Shown: positions 27,901 through 36,100 of the stretch, in pieces | Layout: each line of letters starts with the position of its first letter | Position numbering within the stretch: position 1 is the first letter of the stretch | From: an uncultured Verrucomicrobiales bacterium | GTDB taxonomy: Bacteria > Verrucomicrobiota > Verrucomicrobiia > Verrucomicrobiales > DEV007 | Direction: 5' to 3' | DNA: 45,910 bases | Assembly: GCA_937891465.1 (NCBI GenBank) | Contig: CALAHF010000217.1 | Coordinates: 1 to 45,910, forward strand | Made by a program: the position numbers and the translations under genes | The notes under the pieces: model-generated | The model's input: only the letters and a program-made list of their open reading frames with translations | Database searches by the model: none | Told to the model about the DNA's origin: nothing

Positions 27901-29049
27901 CAACAAACGGCGAATCGTGAGCGGTGCTTTCCCCCGAACTCCCGGCCCACGAACTCGTTCCACAAGTTGAAACGCGCCACTGGTATCCCAACGATAAATC
28001 GGAAACGATCGCCACTCTTCCGGCATTTGCGTCTGCGCAGCATCGATTTGCGGAAGCCCCATGATTTCTGCCTGTCGAAACTCCGGCGAGGCCCCATAAG
28101 CGAGCGCTTGATCCTCCGCAGCAGGTTTCGCATCCTCAGCAAACCGAATTTCATCCACTTCAGCATTTTGAAAAGCACGCAGAACAATACTCCATCGCCC
28201 CGCCCGAAGTTGAGCTTTCAGAAAACCCTTCTCATCAATCGCCACCGGAATGGGCGACGTAATCGTTGCCAGCTGCCACCCTTGCGGCAGAACCGCTCCC
28301 AACGCTTCTTCGCGGCTCTTACCAGCCACAATCAGATCAATTCGAGTTTCAAACCACAGAGGAATCCCGTCTTCTAGCAATGAATGAACTTTGATCGAAA
28401 GAAAATCTTCATCGACCGCTTCTGTAGAAGCTTCGCGCTGAAGCCAAAGCGTACCGTCAGCATCACGTGAAGGAGCCGGTTTCTTGACACCTCCCACCTG
28501 CAAATCAAGCAGACCTATTTGAGGAGGAATACTTATTTTTTGCGGAAGCTCGTTCCACTCAAATTTTCCAGTGATCGTCGATTTCCCTTTGGAAAGGCAA
28601 ATCGTTGGCGAGTCCGCTCGATCTACCACCGGAGTCAGCACGCCATCAACCGCAACCTGAGACGGCCACTGCCTTCCGCCTCCGGGAAGAGAAAGCCACG
28701 TTTTATCGAAAGCCTCCACCTCAACCGAAAAATCAGCTCCCTTAGGCTGCGCATCAATCGTTGCCCGCGAAATCCAGAGCGGCAGCCGATCCATGCCATT
28801 GCCGTGATGACGAGGAATAGCTTCATCATGAATTCCTTTGGAAACCCACGGAATCCATGGCTGCAGCGGTTCAGGAACCGGCTGACCGTCTTCAATTACT
28901 CCACCCGACTCAGGCTCTTCATCCACTGGAACCGCCGGAAGCGTTTCAATTTGCTCGACCGGCACATCTTGACCACAAATGGGTTGATGCGCCGCTATCA
29001 TGAAGAGCAAACCCAGCAACGCAGAGAAAAGAATTCGGAAAGAGAACAT
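24901..29049 (-). CDS. Giant membrane protein of unknown function
   Basis: A protein of 1382 residues when started at ATG 29049, which places a clean signal peptide (MFSFRILFSALLGLLFMIAA) at the N-terminus; the frame is open to 29097. Residues about 25-510 are a periplasmic, tryptophan-rich beta-type region. A cluster of hydrophobic helices at about 505-600 (WTLLDLFLLLLFTLAVF, LGALLALVAFGLAY) is followed by a lone helix near 685-705 with an RRRKKK tail, then a second long soluble domain (about 750-1190), and four more helices to the C-terminus. I do not recognise the family. The two halves look like similar architectures (soluble domain, then helices), possibly an old duplication. It diverges from rsmD across about 140 bp. 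Confidence 0.75.
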   Translation of the reverse strand: MFSFRILFSALLGLLFMIAAHQPICGQDVPVEQIETLPAVPVDEEPESGGVIEDGQPVPEPLQPWIPWVSKGIHDEAIPRHHGNGMDRLPLWISRATIDAQPKGADFSVEVEAFDKTWLSLPGGGRQWPSQVAVDGVLTPVVDRADSPTICLSKGKSTITGKFEWNELPQKISIPPQIGLLDLQVGGVKKPAPSRDADGTLWLQREASTEAVDEDFLSIKVHSLLEDGIPLWFETRIDLIVAGKSREEALGAVLPQGWQLATITSPIPVAIDEKGFLKAQLRAGRWSIVLRAFQNAEVDEIRFAEDAKPAAEDQALAYGASPEFRQAEIMGLPQIDAAQTQMPEEWRSFPIYRWDTSGAFQLVERVRGPGVRGKAPLTIRRLLWLDDDGKMLTYHDSLSGELRQIRRLDAADSHQLGSVSVNGEPQLITHNPDGGDRGFEIRTPRLDAVATGRIEMQDSLSATGWQTDAGSLTAHMQLSPGYRLFALMGADYTKGDWLTSWTLLDLFLLLLFTLAVFRLRGFLGALLALVAFGLAYHEPGAPKLPWLLLLVPVALCEVNLSERWRKWNVIVKWGAAVILLMFLAPFLAYQIQGAIFPQLERKAAYNQPAASGGYAPSVQRVASQVVQQSSSRGASKKPTYSKSKENLKADPKAVIQTGPGVPMWTWRTIEFGFDGPVSASQTVKPILISPIQSRIIGVVRVLALVLLAVLLFRRRKKKSGSSDSESEPTSKGLPSGVTSSAAMVIGAFILVAAPSNASAQFPEAEMLKELRNRLSETPPGFPDAASVASASMTIEEEAVTLELEFHAVARAAVPIPVPMNAMEPVSASFASGEPATLLRDEGKLWILLPEPGIHRIVVKGILRNRSDWEWGFDLKPRKLTVEASGWTVSGIRTDGSAEDQVLFSKMREEGSQASSANYDDPRTNHAILVSRQIELGLVWRVQTTVSRLSPKGRAVALNVPLLEGEKVVSAGRTVKGGAIEARLGPGTDSVSWEGELTPDTEFSLQTPKDATWTERWRLLASSVWNVSFNGLSPVFESADDQLIPLWQPWPGESATVLVSRPEAVEGAAVTIDSAKHTMRPGKRQRSSALELQVRTSLGEDFPIQIPAGSEVSSLIHDGKNIPIRKEGDAVVVPLRPGPQSIKVEWRGPNTPEGWTRADSVKLPVETANVTSLIRPSRDRWLIVTDGPLRGPAVRFWAVLVFALLAAVVLSRIPGSPLRFHTWLLLLIGLTQIHIAGSLFIIGWLFFALWKDKGFWKRLSPLKHNFLQIGLIGLTIIIVGLFIVIASAGLLGNPEMYVAGVGSSATYLNWFSARAPVDLPTPGYWSISIWWFRLAMLLWALWLAYSLVRWLRDGWKNSAERGHFKSGKKQKDSLPPELPKRDS

Positions 29050-29190
29050 AGAAGTGATACGGCCCATTTCCCCGACTCTATCGCAATTCGAAATCAAACA
29101 AAGCGGATTTGAGGGAAATATCGCAGGCAGGAAGCCGTCGGATATTCATTGAAGTCCGCAGAAATAAGACCAAGAGTTCAACCACTCAAT

Positions 29191-29748
29191 ATGCGCGTTA
29201 TCGCAGGCCTATCAGGCGGAATTCAGCTCACCGTTCCCAAAACCTTCACCCGACCGACTACCGATCGGGTTCGCGAAGCTGTATTCTCATCGCTTGGCCT
29301 CCGAATCGCCGATGCCACGGTGCTGGATCTCTTTGCGGGAACCGGCTCGCTCGGGATTGAAAGCCTCAGCCGCGGCGCGAAATCAGCCCTTTTTGTGGAG
29401 GAAAATCGGAACGCGTGCGAAATCATCACGGCGAATCTTACGAAAACCAAACTCTCCGAAAACGCCACCCTGCGAAAAACCGACGTCGAATCGTTTATCA
29501 AACGGCTCAGCTCGGAGGCAACATTCGATCTCATTTTCGCGGATCCCCCTTACGCACGCGACGAAGAGACCACCGAGCTGCTTGAAAATTTGCTCAATTT
29601 CGAAAATCTCGCTCAGTCCCTGAAACCTGACAGCTTGTTCGTTCTCGAAACCCTGGCGCGGAATCCCCTGCCCGAGACGCCGTTGTGGACCGTGCAAAAA
29701 GAGAAGAAATACGGCGACACCCGCATTAGTTTTCTCGCCCGAAGCTGA
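29191..29748 (+). CDS. rsmD: 16S rRNA (guanine(966)-N2)-methyltransferase RsmD
   Basis: An SAM-dependent enzyme that methylates G966 of 16S rRNA. The 185-residue protein starts MRVIAGLSGG, then TRPTTDRVREAVFSSLG at 20-36, the SAM-binding LDLFAGTGSLGIESLSRGA near 46-64, and the catalytic DPPY in FADPPYARDE near 116-124. Length and order are those of RsmD. I chose ATG 29191 because the family begins with this MRVI(A/S)G block. waaA starts 15 bp after its stop, so the two are likely co-transcribed. In many genomes the next gene is coaD; not here. Confidence 0.93.
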   Translation: MRVIAGLSGGIQLTVPKTFTRPTTDRVREAVFSSLGLRIADATVLDLFAGTGSLGIESLSRGAKSALFVEENRNACEIITANLTKTKLSENATLRKTDVESFIKRLSSEATFDLIFADPPYARDEETTELLENLLNFENLAQSLKPDSLFVLETLARNPLPETPLWTVQKEKKYGDTRISFLARS

Positions 29749-29763
29749 TCCAGCCCCTTCGCC

Positions 29764-31092
29764 ATGCCTCTCTGCATCGTTCTATTTATCTACAATTTGC
29801 TGCTGCCGATTTTTCTGATCGTCAGTTTTCCTTCCTTTATTATCAAAGGAATCCGTCGCGGTGGGCTCGCACGGAATTTTCGCCAGCGTTTTGGATTTTA
29901 TAAACCCGAAGTCATCGAAAAACTGAGCCGCGAGGGAAATTTCTGGATTCACGCCGTCAGCGTTGGCGAAATTCTCGTCGCCGAAAAAATAATCGCCGCC
30001 CTGCTCGACCGCGAACCGGATCGCAACATCGTTCTCACGACTACGACGACGACCGGATTGAAACTCGCCGACGACAAATACATCGATTCCAAAAACGTCA
30101 CCGTGTTGCACAATCCCGTCGACGTCCCGCTCGTGACGTGGCGGGCTATCAAGCTAATCCGGCCCGAAAAACTGATCCTCGTCGAAGCCGAAGTGTGGCC
30201 CAATTTGTGTCGCCAGATTCAAAAACGCGACATCCCGATTCATCTCGTGAACGCGCGGTTATCGCCTCGATCCGAAAAACGCTATTTGCAATTCGGCGCT
30301 ATGATTCGTCCCATTTTCGGCATGGTGAATCACGTCTGCGTTCCGTTTGAAGGTGATTTTAATCGCTGGAGCAGTCTCGGAATTGATCGCAACAACATCA
30401 CCCTGACCCGCAGCGTAAAATTCGACGAAGATCAAGCCACCGATCGCCCCGACGCAAAAATCGAAGAGCTGCGAACCTGGCTTCGCGAAAACGGCGTGAC
30501 CGATGATCAGCCCATTTTACTTGGCGGCAGCACCCACGCCGGCGAGGAAGCCTTGCTCGGAAAAATTTGGCGGAACCTTCAAAAAACCACGCCCGATCTC
30601 GCGCTCGTGATCGTTCCCCGTCACGCCGAACGCGCGGGAGAAATACAGGCTGAACTCGTGGCCGAGGACATTTCCTCCGTTTTACGAACCAATAGGGTAC
30701 GTTCATCGAACCAACAGGGTGCGTTCGAAAATCCGGCATTAATCGCCAACACCACCGGAGAGCTCCGCGCCTGGTTTTTCCTTGCTGACGCCGTCGTCAT
30801 CGGAAAAAGCATCACCGGAAAAGGCGGCCAGAACCCCGTCGAACCCGTCATGGCAGGACGGCCCACGATCGTCGGCCCGAACATGCAAAATTTCTCCGGC
30901 GTGATGGCTGATCTCGTTGCGGCAGAGGGAATTATCCAATTACCGGCAAGTGACGCGGATTTGTTGGAAAAAGCGATTGCTGATGTTCTGGCAGATTCAG
31001 AGAAAGCCGCTGACATGGCAAAACGCGGTCAGGCAGAGATGGAAATGCATCGTGGAGCGGCGGCGCGGACGGTGGATGTGATTTTGGCGTAA
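29764..31092 (+). CDS. waaA: 3-deoxy-D-manno-octulosonic-acid (Kdo) transferase, contains an in-frame family A repeat
   Basis: It transfers Kdo from CMP-Kdo to lipid A precursor at the inner membrane, so the cell makes LPS. The 442-residue protein has an N-terminal membrane anchor (about 5-28), the catalytic Glu69 in WIHAVSVGE, and C-terminal GT-B blocks including LGGSTHAGEE near 256, VPRHAERAG near 287, and GKGGQNPVEPVMAGRP near 350. Residues about 306-323 (LRTNRVRSSNQQGAFEN) are encoded by a family A element and fall in the loop between VPRHAER and TTGEL, which is variable in the family; against E. coli WaaA, from memory, this loop is about five residues longer. The element does not disturb any known active-site motif. 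Confidence 0.93.
   Translation: MPLCIVLFIYNLLLPIFLIVSFPSFIIKGIRRGGLARNFRQRFGFYKPEVIEKLSREGNFWIHAVSVGEILVAEKIIAALLDREPDRNIVLTTTTTTGLKLADDKYIDSKNVTVLHNPVDVPLVTWRAIKLIRPEKLILVEAEVWPNLCRQIQKRDIPIHLVNARLSPRSEKRYLQFGAMIRPIFGMVNHVCVPFEGDFNRWSSLGIDRNNITLTRSVKFDEDQATDRPDAKIEELRTWLRENGVTDDQPILLGGSTHAGEEALLGKIWRNLQKTTPDLALVIVPRHAERAGEIQAELVAEDISSVLRTNRVRSSNQQGAFENPALIANTTGELRAWFFLADAVVIGKSITGKGGQNPVEPVMAGRPTIVGPNMQNFSGVMADLVAAEGIIQLPASDADLLEKAIADVLADSEKAADMAKRGQAEMEMHRGAAARTVDVILA
30680..30732 (+). repeat. Family A element inside waaA
   Basis: It begins TTTTACGAACCAATAGGG at 30680 and continues GTACGTTCATCGAA, 30 of 31 bases identical to the copy in the desulfurase gene. The second half, CCAACAGGGTGCGTTCGAAA, keeps the arm less well. 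The reading frame differs from that used in the desulfurase copy. Confidence 0.88.
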
Positions 31093-31161
31093 AAAAAAGC
31101 GAGGTTTCGGAATTGCTTTTCAGGGGTTGTTTTCCAGCGGGGTTCGGATAAGAATCTCGGC

Positions 31162-32349
31162 ATGATCATTGAACCAAAGACCCGAGGTTTTATTTGTACG
31201 ACGGCTCATCCTGATGGCTGTGCTGCAAATGTGCGCGAGCAAATCGATTACGTTAAGTCGCAACCTGCGATGGCGAATCCGCCGAAAAACGTTCTCGTGA
31301 TCGGATCTTCGACCGGATATGGCCTGTCTTCGCGGATTGTTCCGGCATTTGCGGGCGGCGCTTCGACGGTCGGTGTCTTTTTTGAAAAACCACCAACGGA
31401 ACGCAAAACGGCCAGCGCAGGATGGTATAACACGGCGGCTTTTGAGGAAGAAGCCGAGAAGGCGGGAATTTACGCGAAGAGCTTCAACGGCGATGCATTT
31501 TCGAACGAAATTAAGGATCAAGTGATCGCGACGATCAAAGCGGATTTGGGCAAAATCGACACGGTGGTTTACTCACTGGCATCACCTCGCCGGATGGACC
31601 CAACCGACGGCGAGACCTACAAGTCAGTCCTCAAGCCGATTGGTGAGCCTTACACTCAGAAAAATCTAAATACGGAAAGCGGTGTGGTTGATGAAATTAC
31701 GATCGAGCCGTGCACCGAAGAAGAAATCGCGCACACCGTAAAAGTGATGGGCGGCGAAGACTGGGAACTGTGGATGAACGCGCTCGCCGAAGCCGACGTG
31801 CTGGCGGATGGAGTCAAAACGGTCGCGTATTCCTACATCGGGCCTGAGCTGACGTTTCCTATTTACACCAATGGAACGATTGGAAAAGCGAAGGAGCATG
31901 TTGAAGAATCGGCAGCTCGTTTGAACGAAAAATTCGGAGACGGAACGGCCGTTGTATCAGTGAATAAAGCGCTCGTAACTCAAGCGAGCTCAGCGATTCC
32001 GGTTGTTCCGCTCTACATCTCACTGCTTTATAAAGTGATGAAAGAGGCGGGAAATCACGAAGGTTGCATCGAGCAGATTCAGCGGCTTTTCTCGGATCAT
32101 CTCGCAAGCGCAAACGGACCAACCATAGACGAGAAGGGCCGGATTCGGATTGATGACTGGGAAATGAGCGAGGCGGTGCAAAAACCCGTCCATGAAAAGT
32201 GGGCTGAAGTGAATACCGAAAATCTTTCTCAAATTTCGGATTTTTCCGGGTATCGCGACGAATTTTTGAAATTGTTCGGCTTTGGCGCTCAGGGAGTTGA
32301 CTATTCAGCGGAAGTAAATCAGGAAAAGCCAATTATTTCAGTTAGTTGA
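31162..32349 (+). CDS. fabV: Trans-2-enoyl-[ACP/CoA] reductase FabV
   Basis: It catalyses the last, NADH-dependent step of each fatty-acid elongation round, reducing enoyl-ACP (or enoyl-CoA). The 395-residue length is typical of FabV, much longer than FabI. The cofactor-binding region is VLVIGSSTGYGLSSR at 44-58. The catalytic Tyr-x8-Lys signature, diagnostic for FabV, is Tyr235 and Lys244 in YTNGTIGKAK. It begins MIIEPKTRGFICTTAHP, as in the family. FabV enzymes are generally insensitive to triclosan. No other fab gene is beside it. Confidence 0.95.
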   Translation: MIIEPKTRGFICTTAHPDGCAANVREQIDYVKSQPAMANPPKNVLVIGSSTGYGLSSRIVPAFAGGASTVGVFFEKPPTERKTASAGWYNTAAFEEEAEKAGIYAKSFNGDAFSNEIKDQVIATIKADLGKIDTVVYSLASPRRMDPTDGETYKSVLKPIGEPYTQKNLNTESGVVDEITIEPCTEEEIAHTVKVMGGEDWELWMNALAEADVLADGVKTVAYSYIGPELTFPIYTNGTIGKAKEHVEESAARLNEKFGDGTAVVSVNKALVTQASSAIPVVPLYISLLYKVMKEAGNHEGCIEQIQRLFSDHLASANGPTIDEKGRIRIDDWEMSEAVQKPVHEKWAEVNTENLSQISDFSGYRDEFLKLFGFGAQGVDYSAEVNQEKPIISVS

Positions 32350-32364
32350 GTAATTTTTAATTGA

Positions 32365-32411
32365 TATAATCGCTCTAACTGGGTATGGAAATTCAGACCA
32401 ATTTTCTGAAT
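32365..32411 (+). promoter_or_regulatory. Possible -10 box and small hairpin before the L,D-transpeptidase gene
   Basis: TATAAT occurs at 32365-32370, but no good -35 box lies at the right distance. A 7-bp perfect inverted repeat ATTCAGA/TCTGAAT (32391-32397 and 32405-32411) follows, about 20 bp before the start codon, and could regulate or be part of the leader. Confidence 0.35.
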
Positions 32412-32431
32412 CTCAACAGAACCTTACCTCG

Positions 32432-33001
32432 ATGACCCGCCTTTCTGCTTTCCTTTCCATTTCTTCTTTGCTCGTTTTTATGACGGGATGCACGATTGAA
32501 GGCCTCGCAACTGATATACGAAGCACTTCGCATTCGTCAGCACGTTACGGGTCAGCTTACAATAAGAAGAAAAAGGAGGCTGCAAAACGTCCTCGCGTAT
32601 CTCCAACGAAGAAGCACGAGATGATCTTAGCAAAATCGAATAAAAAGAACACAAAAGTGGTCATCGATATTGGTAACCAAAAGGGATATTTGCTCGTCAA
32701 TGGCAGCAAAGGTGCTGAATTTCCAGTTTCCACTGCACGAAGCGGAAAATACACACCACGCGGAACATTTCGCGTTTCCGAGCGGGTTCGCACCGGCAAA
32801 GTTTCGACTATTTACGGTGTGGAAATGCCTTATTGGCAGCGTTTGAGCGGCACCGTTTTTGGCGTCCATGCTGGATACCTTCCCGGTTACCCCGCATCAG
32901 CTGGTTGTATTCGCCTCCCATCCGATGCGGCTCAACTCGTTTATGACCACATGAGTTACGGCGCACCAGTCAGCATCGTTTCTTCGTGGGCCGGTTTGTA
33001 A
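32432..33001 (+). CDS. L,D-transpeptidase (YkuD family), lipoprotein
   Basis: An enzyme that forms 3-3 crosslinks in peptidoglycan or attaches lipoprotein to it. The 189-residue protein has a lipoprotein signal peptide with the lipobox FMTGC (Cys20), then a basic linker with KKKKEAAKR. The YkuD domain (about 70-185) has HAGYLPGYPASAGCIRLP, with His146 and nucleophile Cys159, and TPRGTFRVSE near 108. The basic linker would bind the anionic cell wall. Family members are involved in wall remodelling and beta-lactam tolerance, but that is not shown here. It is followed by a strong terminator. Confidence 0.92.
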   Translation: MTRLSAFLSISSLLVFMTGCTIEGLATDIRSTSHSSARYGSAYNKKKKEAAKRPRVSPTKKHEMILAKSNKKNTKVVIDIGNQKGYLLVNGSKGAEFPVSTARSGKYTPRGTFRVSERVRTGKVSTIYGVEMPYWQRLSGTVFGVHAGYLPGYPASAGCIRLPSDAAQLVYDHMSYGAPVSIVSSWAGL

Positions 33002-33032
33002 TTTCTCCGGGCCCAATCTCAAGACTTTCAAT

Positions 33033-33064
33033 AAACTCCATCGGTTCACCGGTGGAGTTTTTTT
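33033..33064 (+). terminator. Rho-independent terminator after the L,D-transpeptidase gene
   Basis: AAACTCCATCGG at 33033-33044 pairs with CCGGTGGAGTTT at 33049-33060 around a TTCA loop; one G-T pair is included. A T-run to 33064 follows. The convergent gene ends at 33069, so on the minus strand this hairpin also lies just after that gene's stop and may serve both. Confidence 0.92.
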
Positions 33065-33068
33065 GTGT

Positions 33069-33473
33069 TCACTTCGCTGAAAGTGCGGCGAATGCAGCGG
33101 ACTCGACTCGGTCAATCGCATTAGCAACTGATGTAGAGAGCTCTTCAAAATCAGCGATTAGCTGCTTTGACTCGTCGCGGATCGCGTTGTGATTAACGCT
33201 GTTCTGCATTTCAATTTTTTCTTCCAACTCTTCGAGGCGCTTGGCGACACGATCTCGAATTTCAAGTGCGTGATTTTGGAAAGCCACTTCGAGAAGGGCG
33301 ATGCGGCATTCAAGTTCTTCCTGTGGATCAAGAAACGTTTTCGGCATCGTCCGGCCGAGGGACTCAAGGTCGCTGGTTCCGTGATTTCTTGTTTCCACAA
33401 TTGACTGATCTGGCGAAAGCTCGTCAAAGCTTTCGGTTGGCATATCAGTGGTGAAGTAAAATGTCTCTTTCAT
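33069..33473 (-). CDS. Small coiled-coil protein of unknown function
   Basis: A 134-residue acidic protein without a signal peptide. The first 45 residues are polar and probably disordered; from about 50 to 130 it is a helix with heptad spacing (LECRIALLEVAF, RLEELEEKIEM, LIADFEEL). This resembles small coiled-coil proteins that accompany regulators, but nothing specific is recognisable. Its end sits beside the bidirectional terminator, consistent with a true gene. Upstream, two similar 18-bp sequences related to AATTTCCATAATTTC lie about 49 bp apart (near 33496 and 33545), possibly a regulatory pair. Confidence 0.6.
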   Translation of the reverse strand: MKETFYFTTDMPTESFDELSPDQSIVETRNHGTSDLESLGRTMPKTFLDPQEELECRIALLEVAFQNHALEIRDRVAKRLEELEEKIEMQNSVNHNAIRDESKQLIADFEELSTSVANAIDRVESAAFAALSAK

Positions 33474-33576
33474 GGTTGTGAATCGCTTCTTTCACAATTT
33501 CCATAATTTCAATAACTAAGCAACCGTTTTTGTCCGTTTTTTATGAATTTCCATAAATTCGACCCATTTCGGGCGC

Positions 33577-34890
33577 TTAATTGGCGTTTTTTAGGCAATA
33601 CAGTGCCTTTTCACCTCGAAGAATCAGTTCGTCACCCACAATTGCCGGCGTTGCGCTAAACGAATCATCGAGCCTATTCACCCCGAGAGGCTTCGGACGA
33701 GAGTCTGTCGAAATCACAACGACCACTCCGCTGCGATCCACCAAATAGATCCGATCCGCTGCAGCAACGGGTGAAGCATACACCTCGCGAAGGTCTGGGA
33801 TTCGAAACGGTCCTTCCAGCTCCTCGCCGGTTTTCCCCACCACCCGCGAGAGCACGCCCTGATAATGCGCTAGAAAATAGAGCACCCCATCATGTAATAA
33901 GGGCGATGGGACATAGGGAGTTCGACGAGATCGCCGCCAAATGACGTTTCCACTGGTTGTGATATCACCTTTTGCTCCATCGAGCTTGATACCCATCATC
34001 GCCTGAAAATCGTAACTGCTCGCTGCGTAAACGTAGCCTGGTTCCGCGACCGGAGTCGCTACGACGTTGGCTGATAACCCACTGCACTGCCAGATGAGCG
34101 AGCCATCGGCCAAGTCATAGGCTCGAATGGCTTTGGTGCCACTCACAATAAGTTGATCACGACCATCATGCTCCGTCACGATCGGTGTCGACCACGAAGT
34201 GCCCTCGTCCCGCTCCTTTTGCCAGACGATCTTGCCGGTCTTTTTATGAAACGCCGTAATCACCGAAGTTTCTTCGTGATCCCAGTTCACCACAACGAGA
34301 TCTCCATGAACCAGAGGCGAACTCCCCTCCCCGTGGCCGTGCTTGGTGAATTGATCGCCCAAATCATGCTGCCAGATAATGCGTCCTGAATAATCGAGGC
34401 AAAACAGTCCCTGTGATCCAAAAAAAGCATACACGTACTCACCATCGGTCACGGGCGAGGCCGAAGCGAGCGATCCTGACTCGTGCCCGCCTTCATGCGG
34501 TAATGCCTCGGCCACATGTTGTTCCCACAGAATCTTGCCTGTGGTTCGATCAATCGTCAGCACGACAAACCGATGTTTTTGGCTGACGGCGAGATTATTG
34601 TGCGCGCCGGGCCGACCACTTCGTTTGGGTTCGGCGAGTTTTTCCCCAAATGGAATCGCCGTGGTTAGAAAAATCCGATCCCCCCACACAATCGGCGACG
34701 AATGCCCCAATCCAGGAAGCGGGGTTTTCCATTGAACATTTTTGGTTTCACTCCATTCGATCGGTGGATCAGCATCGGGAGCCACGCCCGTTCCGAGCGG
34801 ACCACGAAATTGGGGCCAGTTGGCGGGTGAATCAGCCTTTAAAAAAGAGAATGCCAGCAGCCAACATGAGATGAGCAATAGAAAGCGCAT
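33577..34890 (-). CDS. Secreted PQQ-type beta-propeller protein
   Basis: A 437-residue protein with a signal peptide (MRFLLLISCWLLAFSFLKA). It begins with WPQFRGPLGTGV, the typical opening of the PQQ-binding-like propellers that are abundant in Planctomycetota and Verrucomicrobiota. Repeats of the pattern GxxxWxxx with blades such as GKILWEQH, GRIIWQHD, GKIVWQKE and GSLIWQCS are clear. These proteins are related to BamB but are not thought to be BamB itself; the ligand and role are unknown. The gene upstream (34900-35880) ends 9 bp before its start, so they form an operon. Confidence 0.85.
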   Translation of the reverse strand: MRFLLLISCWLLAFSFLKADSPANWPQFRGPLGTGVAPDADPPIEWSETKNVQWKTPLPGLGHSSPIVWGDRIFLTTAIPFGEKLAEPKRSGRPGAHNNLAVSQKHRFVVLTIDRTTGKILWEQHVAEALPHEGGHESGSLASASPVTDGEYVYAFFGSQGLFCLDYSGRIIWQHDLGDQFTKHGHGEGSSPLVHGDLVVVNWDHEETSVITAFHKKTGKIVWQKERDEGTSWSTPIVTEHDGRDQLIVSGTKAIRAYDLADGSLIWQCSGLSANVVATPVAEPGYVYAASSYDFQAMMGIKLDGAKGDITTSGNVIWRRSRRTPYVPSPLLHDGVLYFLAHYQGVLSRVVGKTGEELEGPFRIPDLREVYASPVAAADRIYLVDRSGVVVVISTDSRPKPLGVNRLDDSFSATPAIVGDELILRGEKALYCLKNAN

Positions 34891-34899
34891 AAATAAAAA

Positions 34900-35880
34900 T
34901 CATACGCTAAGGAAATCGGTTTGACGAATCGACGGTATTATCAGCTTTGCAATACCATCTGTCAGAACCCTCACCAATTTCCGATTTTTGGGATTTTGAG
35001 GATTCCATTCGAAACTTGTCTTGGTTCGACTTTCACCGGACGTTTTCACCCAACCGTCCGTGAAATGAAAAACTGACAATTGAGTTCCAGTTCCCTTAAA
35101 AATCGCTGGAGTTTTTTGTGAACTTTGACGGATATCGACATCAACTTCCTCAGGCTCCCCACAGCCAATTGTTAAGTGAATATCAATTGGGGAACTCAGA
35201 ATTCGACGATAATCCAAAGCATAATATAAAATCCCATTCAGCTTTCGCCATCGAGCCATTTCATGGACCCGGGTTTGCATATGTCGATCAAACGCATGCG
35301 GGTTATGCCATTGAATCGACCGCCCGGCTTCTTCTTCTGGCATTTCGAAGGCTACCACCAGCGTGCCATAATACCTCCAAACATAAGGCGTTTCAGTAAG
35401 CCCTAGTTTCTCTGGATTAGAGATTTCAGACAGCGAAAGTGGATCAAACCAAGTAGCGGGGACTAGATTTTCCCCTTCTGGCTGAATATCTTCGATGCGA
35501 TTTCTGGCGATCGCGAGAAGCTTGATTGATTGCCCCGTTGGCAAAAAGATGTTGGAAGTTCCTTTTCGGGTCTGATAACGCTTACCAACGGAACAGCTGG
35601 CACTCTTTTCCGACGGATCCTTAATTTGAGCCTCAATCTTGTTTCCAGTAACTTGAAAGCTGGAAATTGGAGCATTCGTCGAAAGAGCCTCATCCGCGAC
35701 TAAGGAGTCGAGAAACAGCTCTCTATAAGTTGGAGTACTTCCATCGACCTTAAAATTTGAAGGTCTGGCTTGCTTTGAAGATACGAAGAATTCTCTTGGA
35801 TTCGATAAATGATAGAGGAAACCCGTGACCGGAAGCACTATTGCGACAATAGCCAAAAGAATAATCTGCTTCCGCTTCAT
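34900..35880 (-). CDS. Membrane-anchored protein of unknown function
   Basis: A 326-residue protein started at ATG 35880: MKRKQIILLAIVAIVLPV, a single N-terminal signal-anchor helix, then an extracytoplasmic domain of about 295 residues rich in beta structure. No catalytic motif is recognisable. This start is supported by a GGAGG eight bases upstream, one of the few convincing Shine-Dalgarno sites in the window. It is followed by the PQQ-propeller gene after 9 bp. A fourfold repeated leader (family B) lies about 220 bp upstream before a small ORF. Confidence 0.68.
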   Translation of the reverse strand: MKRKQIILLAIVAIVLPVTGFLYHLSNPREFFVSSKQARPSNFKVDGSTPTYRELFLDSLVADEALSTNAPISSFQVTGNKIEAQIKDPSEKSASCSVGKRYQTRKGTSNIFLPTGQSIKLLAIARNRIEDIQPEGENLVPATWFDPLSLSEISNPEKLGLTETPYVWRYYGTLVVAFEMPEEEAGRSIQWHNPHAFDRHMQTRVHEMARWRKLNGILYYALDYRRILSSPIDIHLTIGCGEPEEVDVDIRQSSQKTPAIFKGTGTQLSVFHFTDGWVKTSGESRTKTSFEWNPQNPKNRKLVRVLTDGIAKLIIPSIRQTDFLSV

Positions 35881-35882
35881 CC

Positions 35883-36089
35883 TTAAATTCCTCCCTTTAT
35901 CGGCTCCACCGCGAAAACCATTTTCACCAGTTTCTGCTTCGGTGCCCAACTGGCCATTTGACTGATACCGCAGTCAAGGGTCGAAGGTTCATTGACACAA
36001 ATCTCCTCGCAACGGCGAAAAGAATCGCTGCCAACAACCGAGGTCTGAAGCAGGATTGATTTCATCGCCTGGAAGATAACACAAAGCAT
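35883..36089 (-). CDS. Small ORF downstream of a family B leader, uncertain
   Basis: A 68-codon ORF from ATG 36089, or 60 codons from the ATG at about 36065. Its stop lies just before the start of the 326-residue gene. The product has no signal peptide or motif I know. It deserves listing mainly because a family B element ends 11 bp before its start codon, the same position seen for two surer genes. It could be a truncated gene whose 5' part remained, or not translated. Confidence 0.3.
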   Translation of the reverse strand: MLCVIFQAMKSILLQTSVVGSDSFRRCEEICVNEPSTLDCGISQMASWAPKQKLVKMVFAVEPIKGGI

Positions 36090-36100
36090 CCGGTTGCGGA

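Noticed and set aside
28519-29112. 197-codon plus-strand ORF
   Set aside because: It is antisense to the signal peptide and N-terminal domain of the large membrane protein, with arginine-rich, non-protein-like composition.
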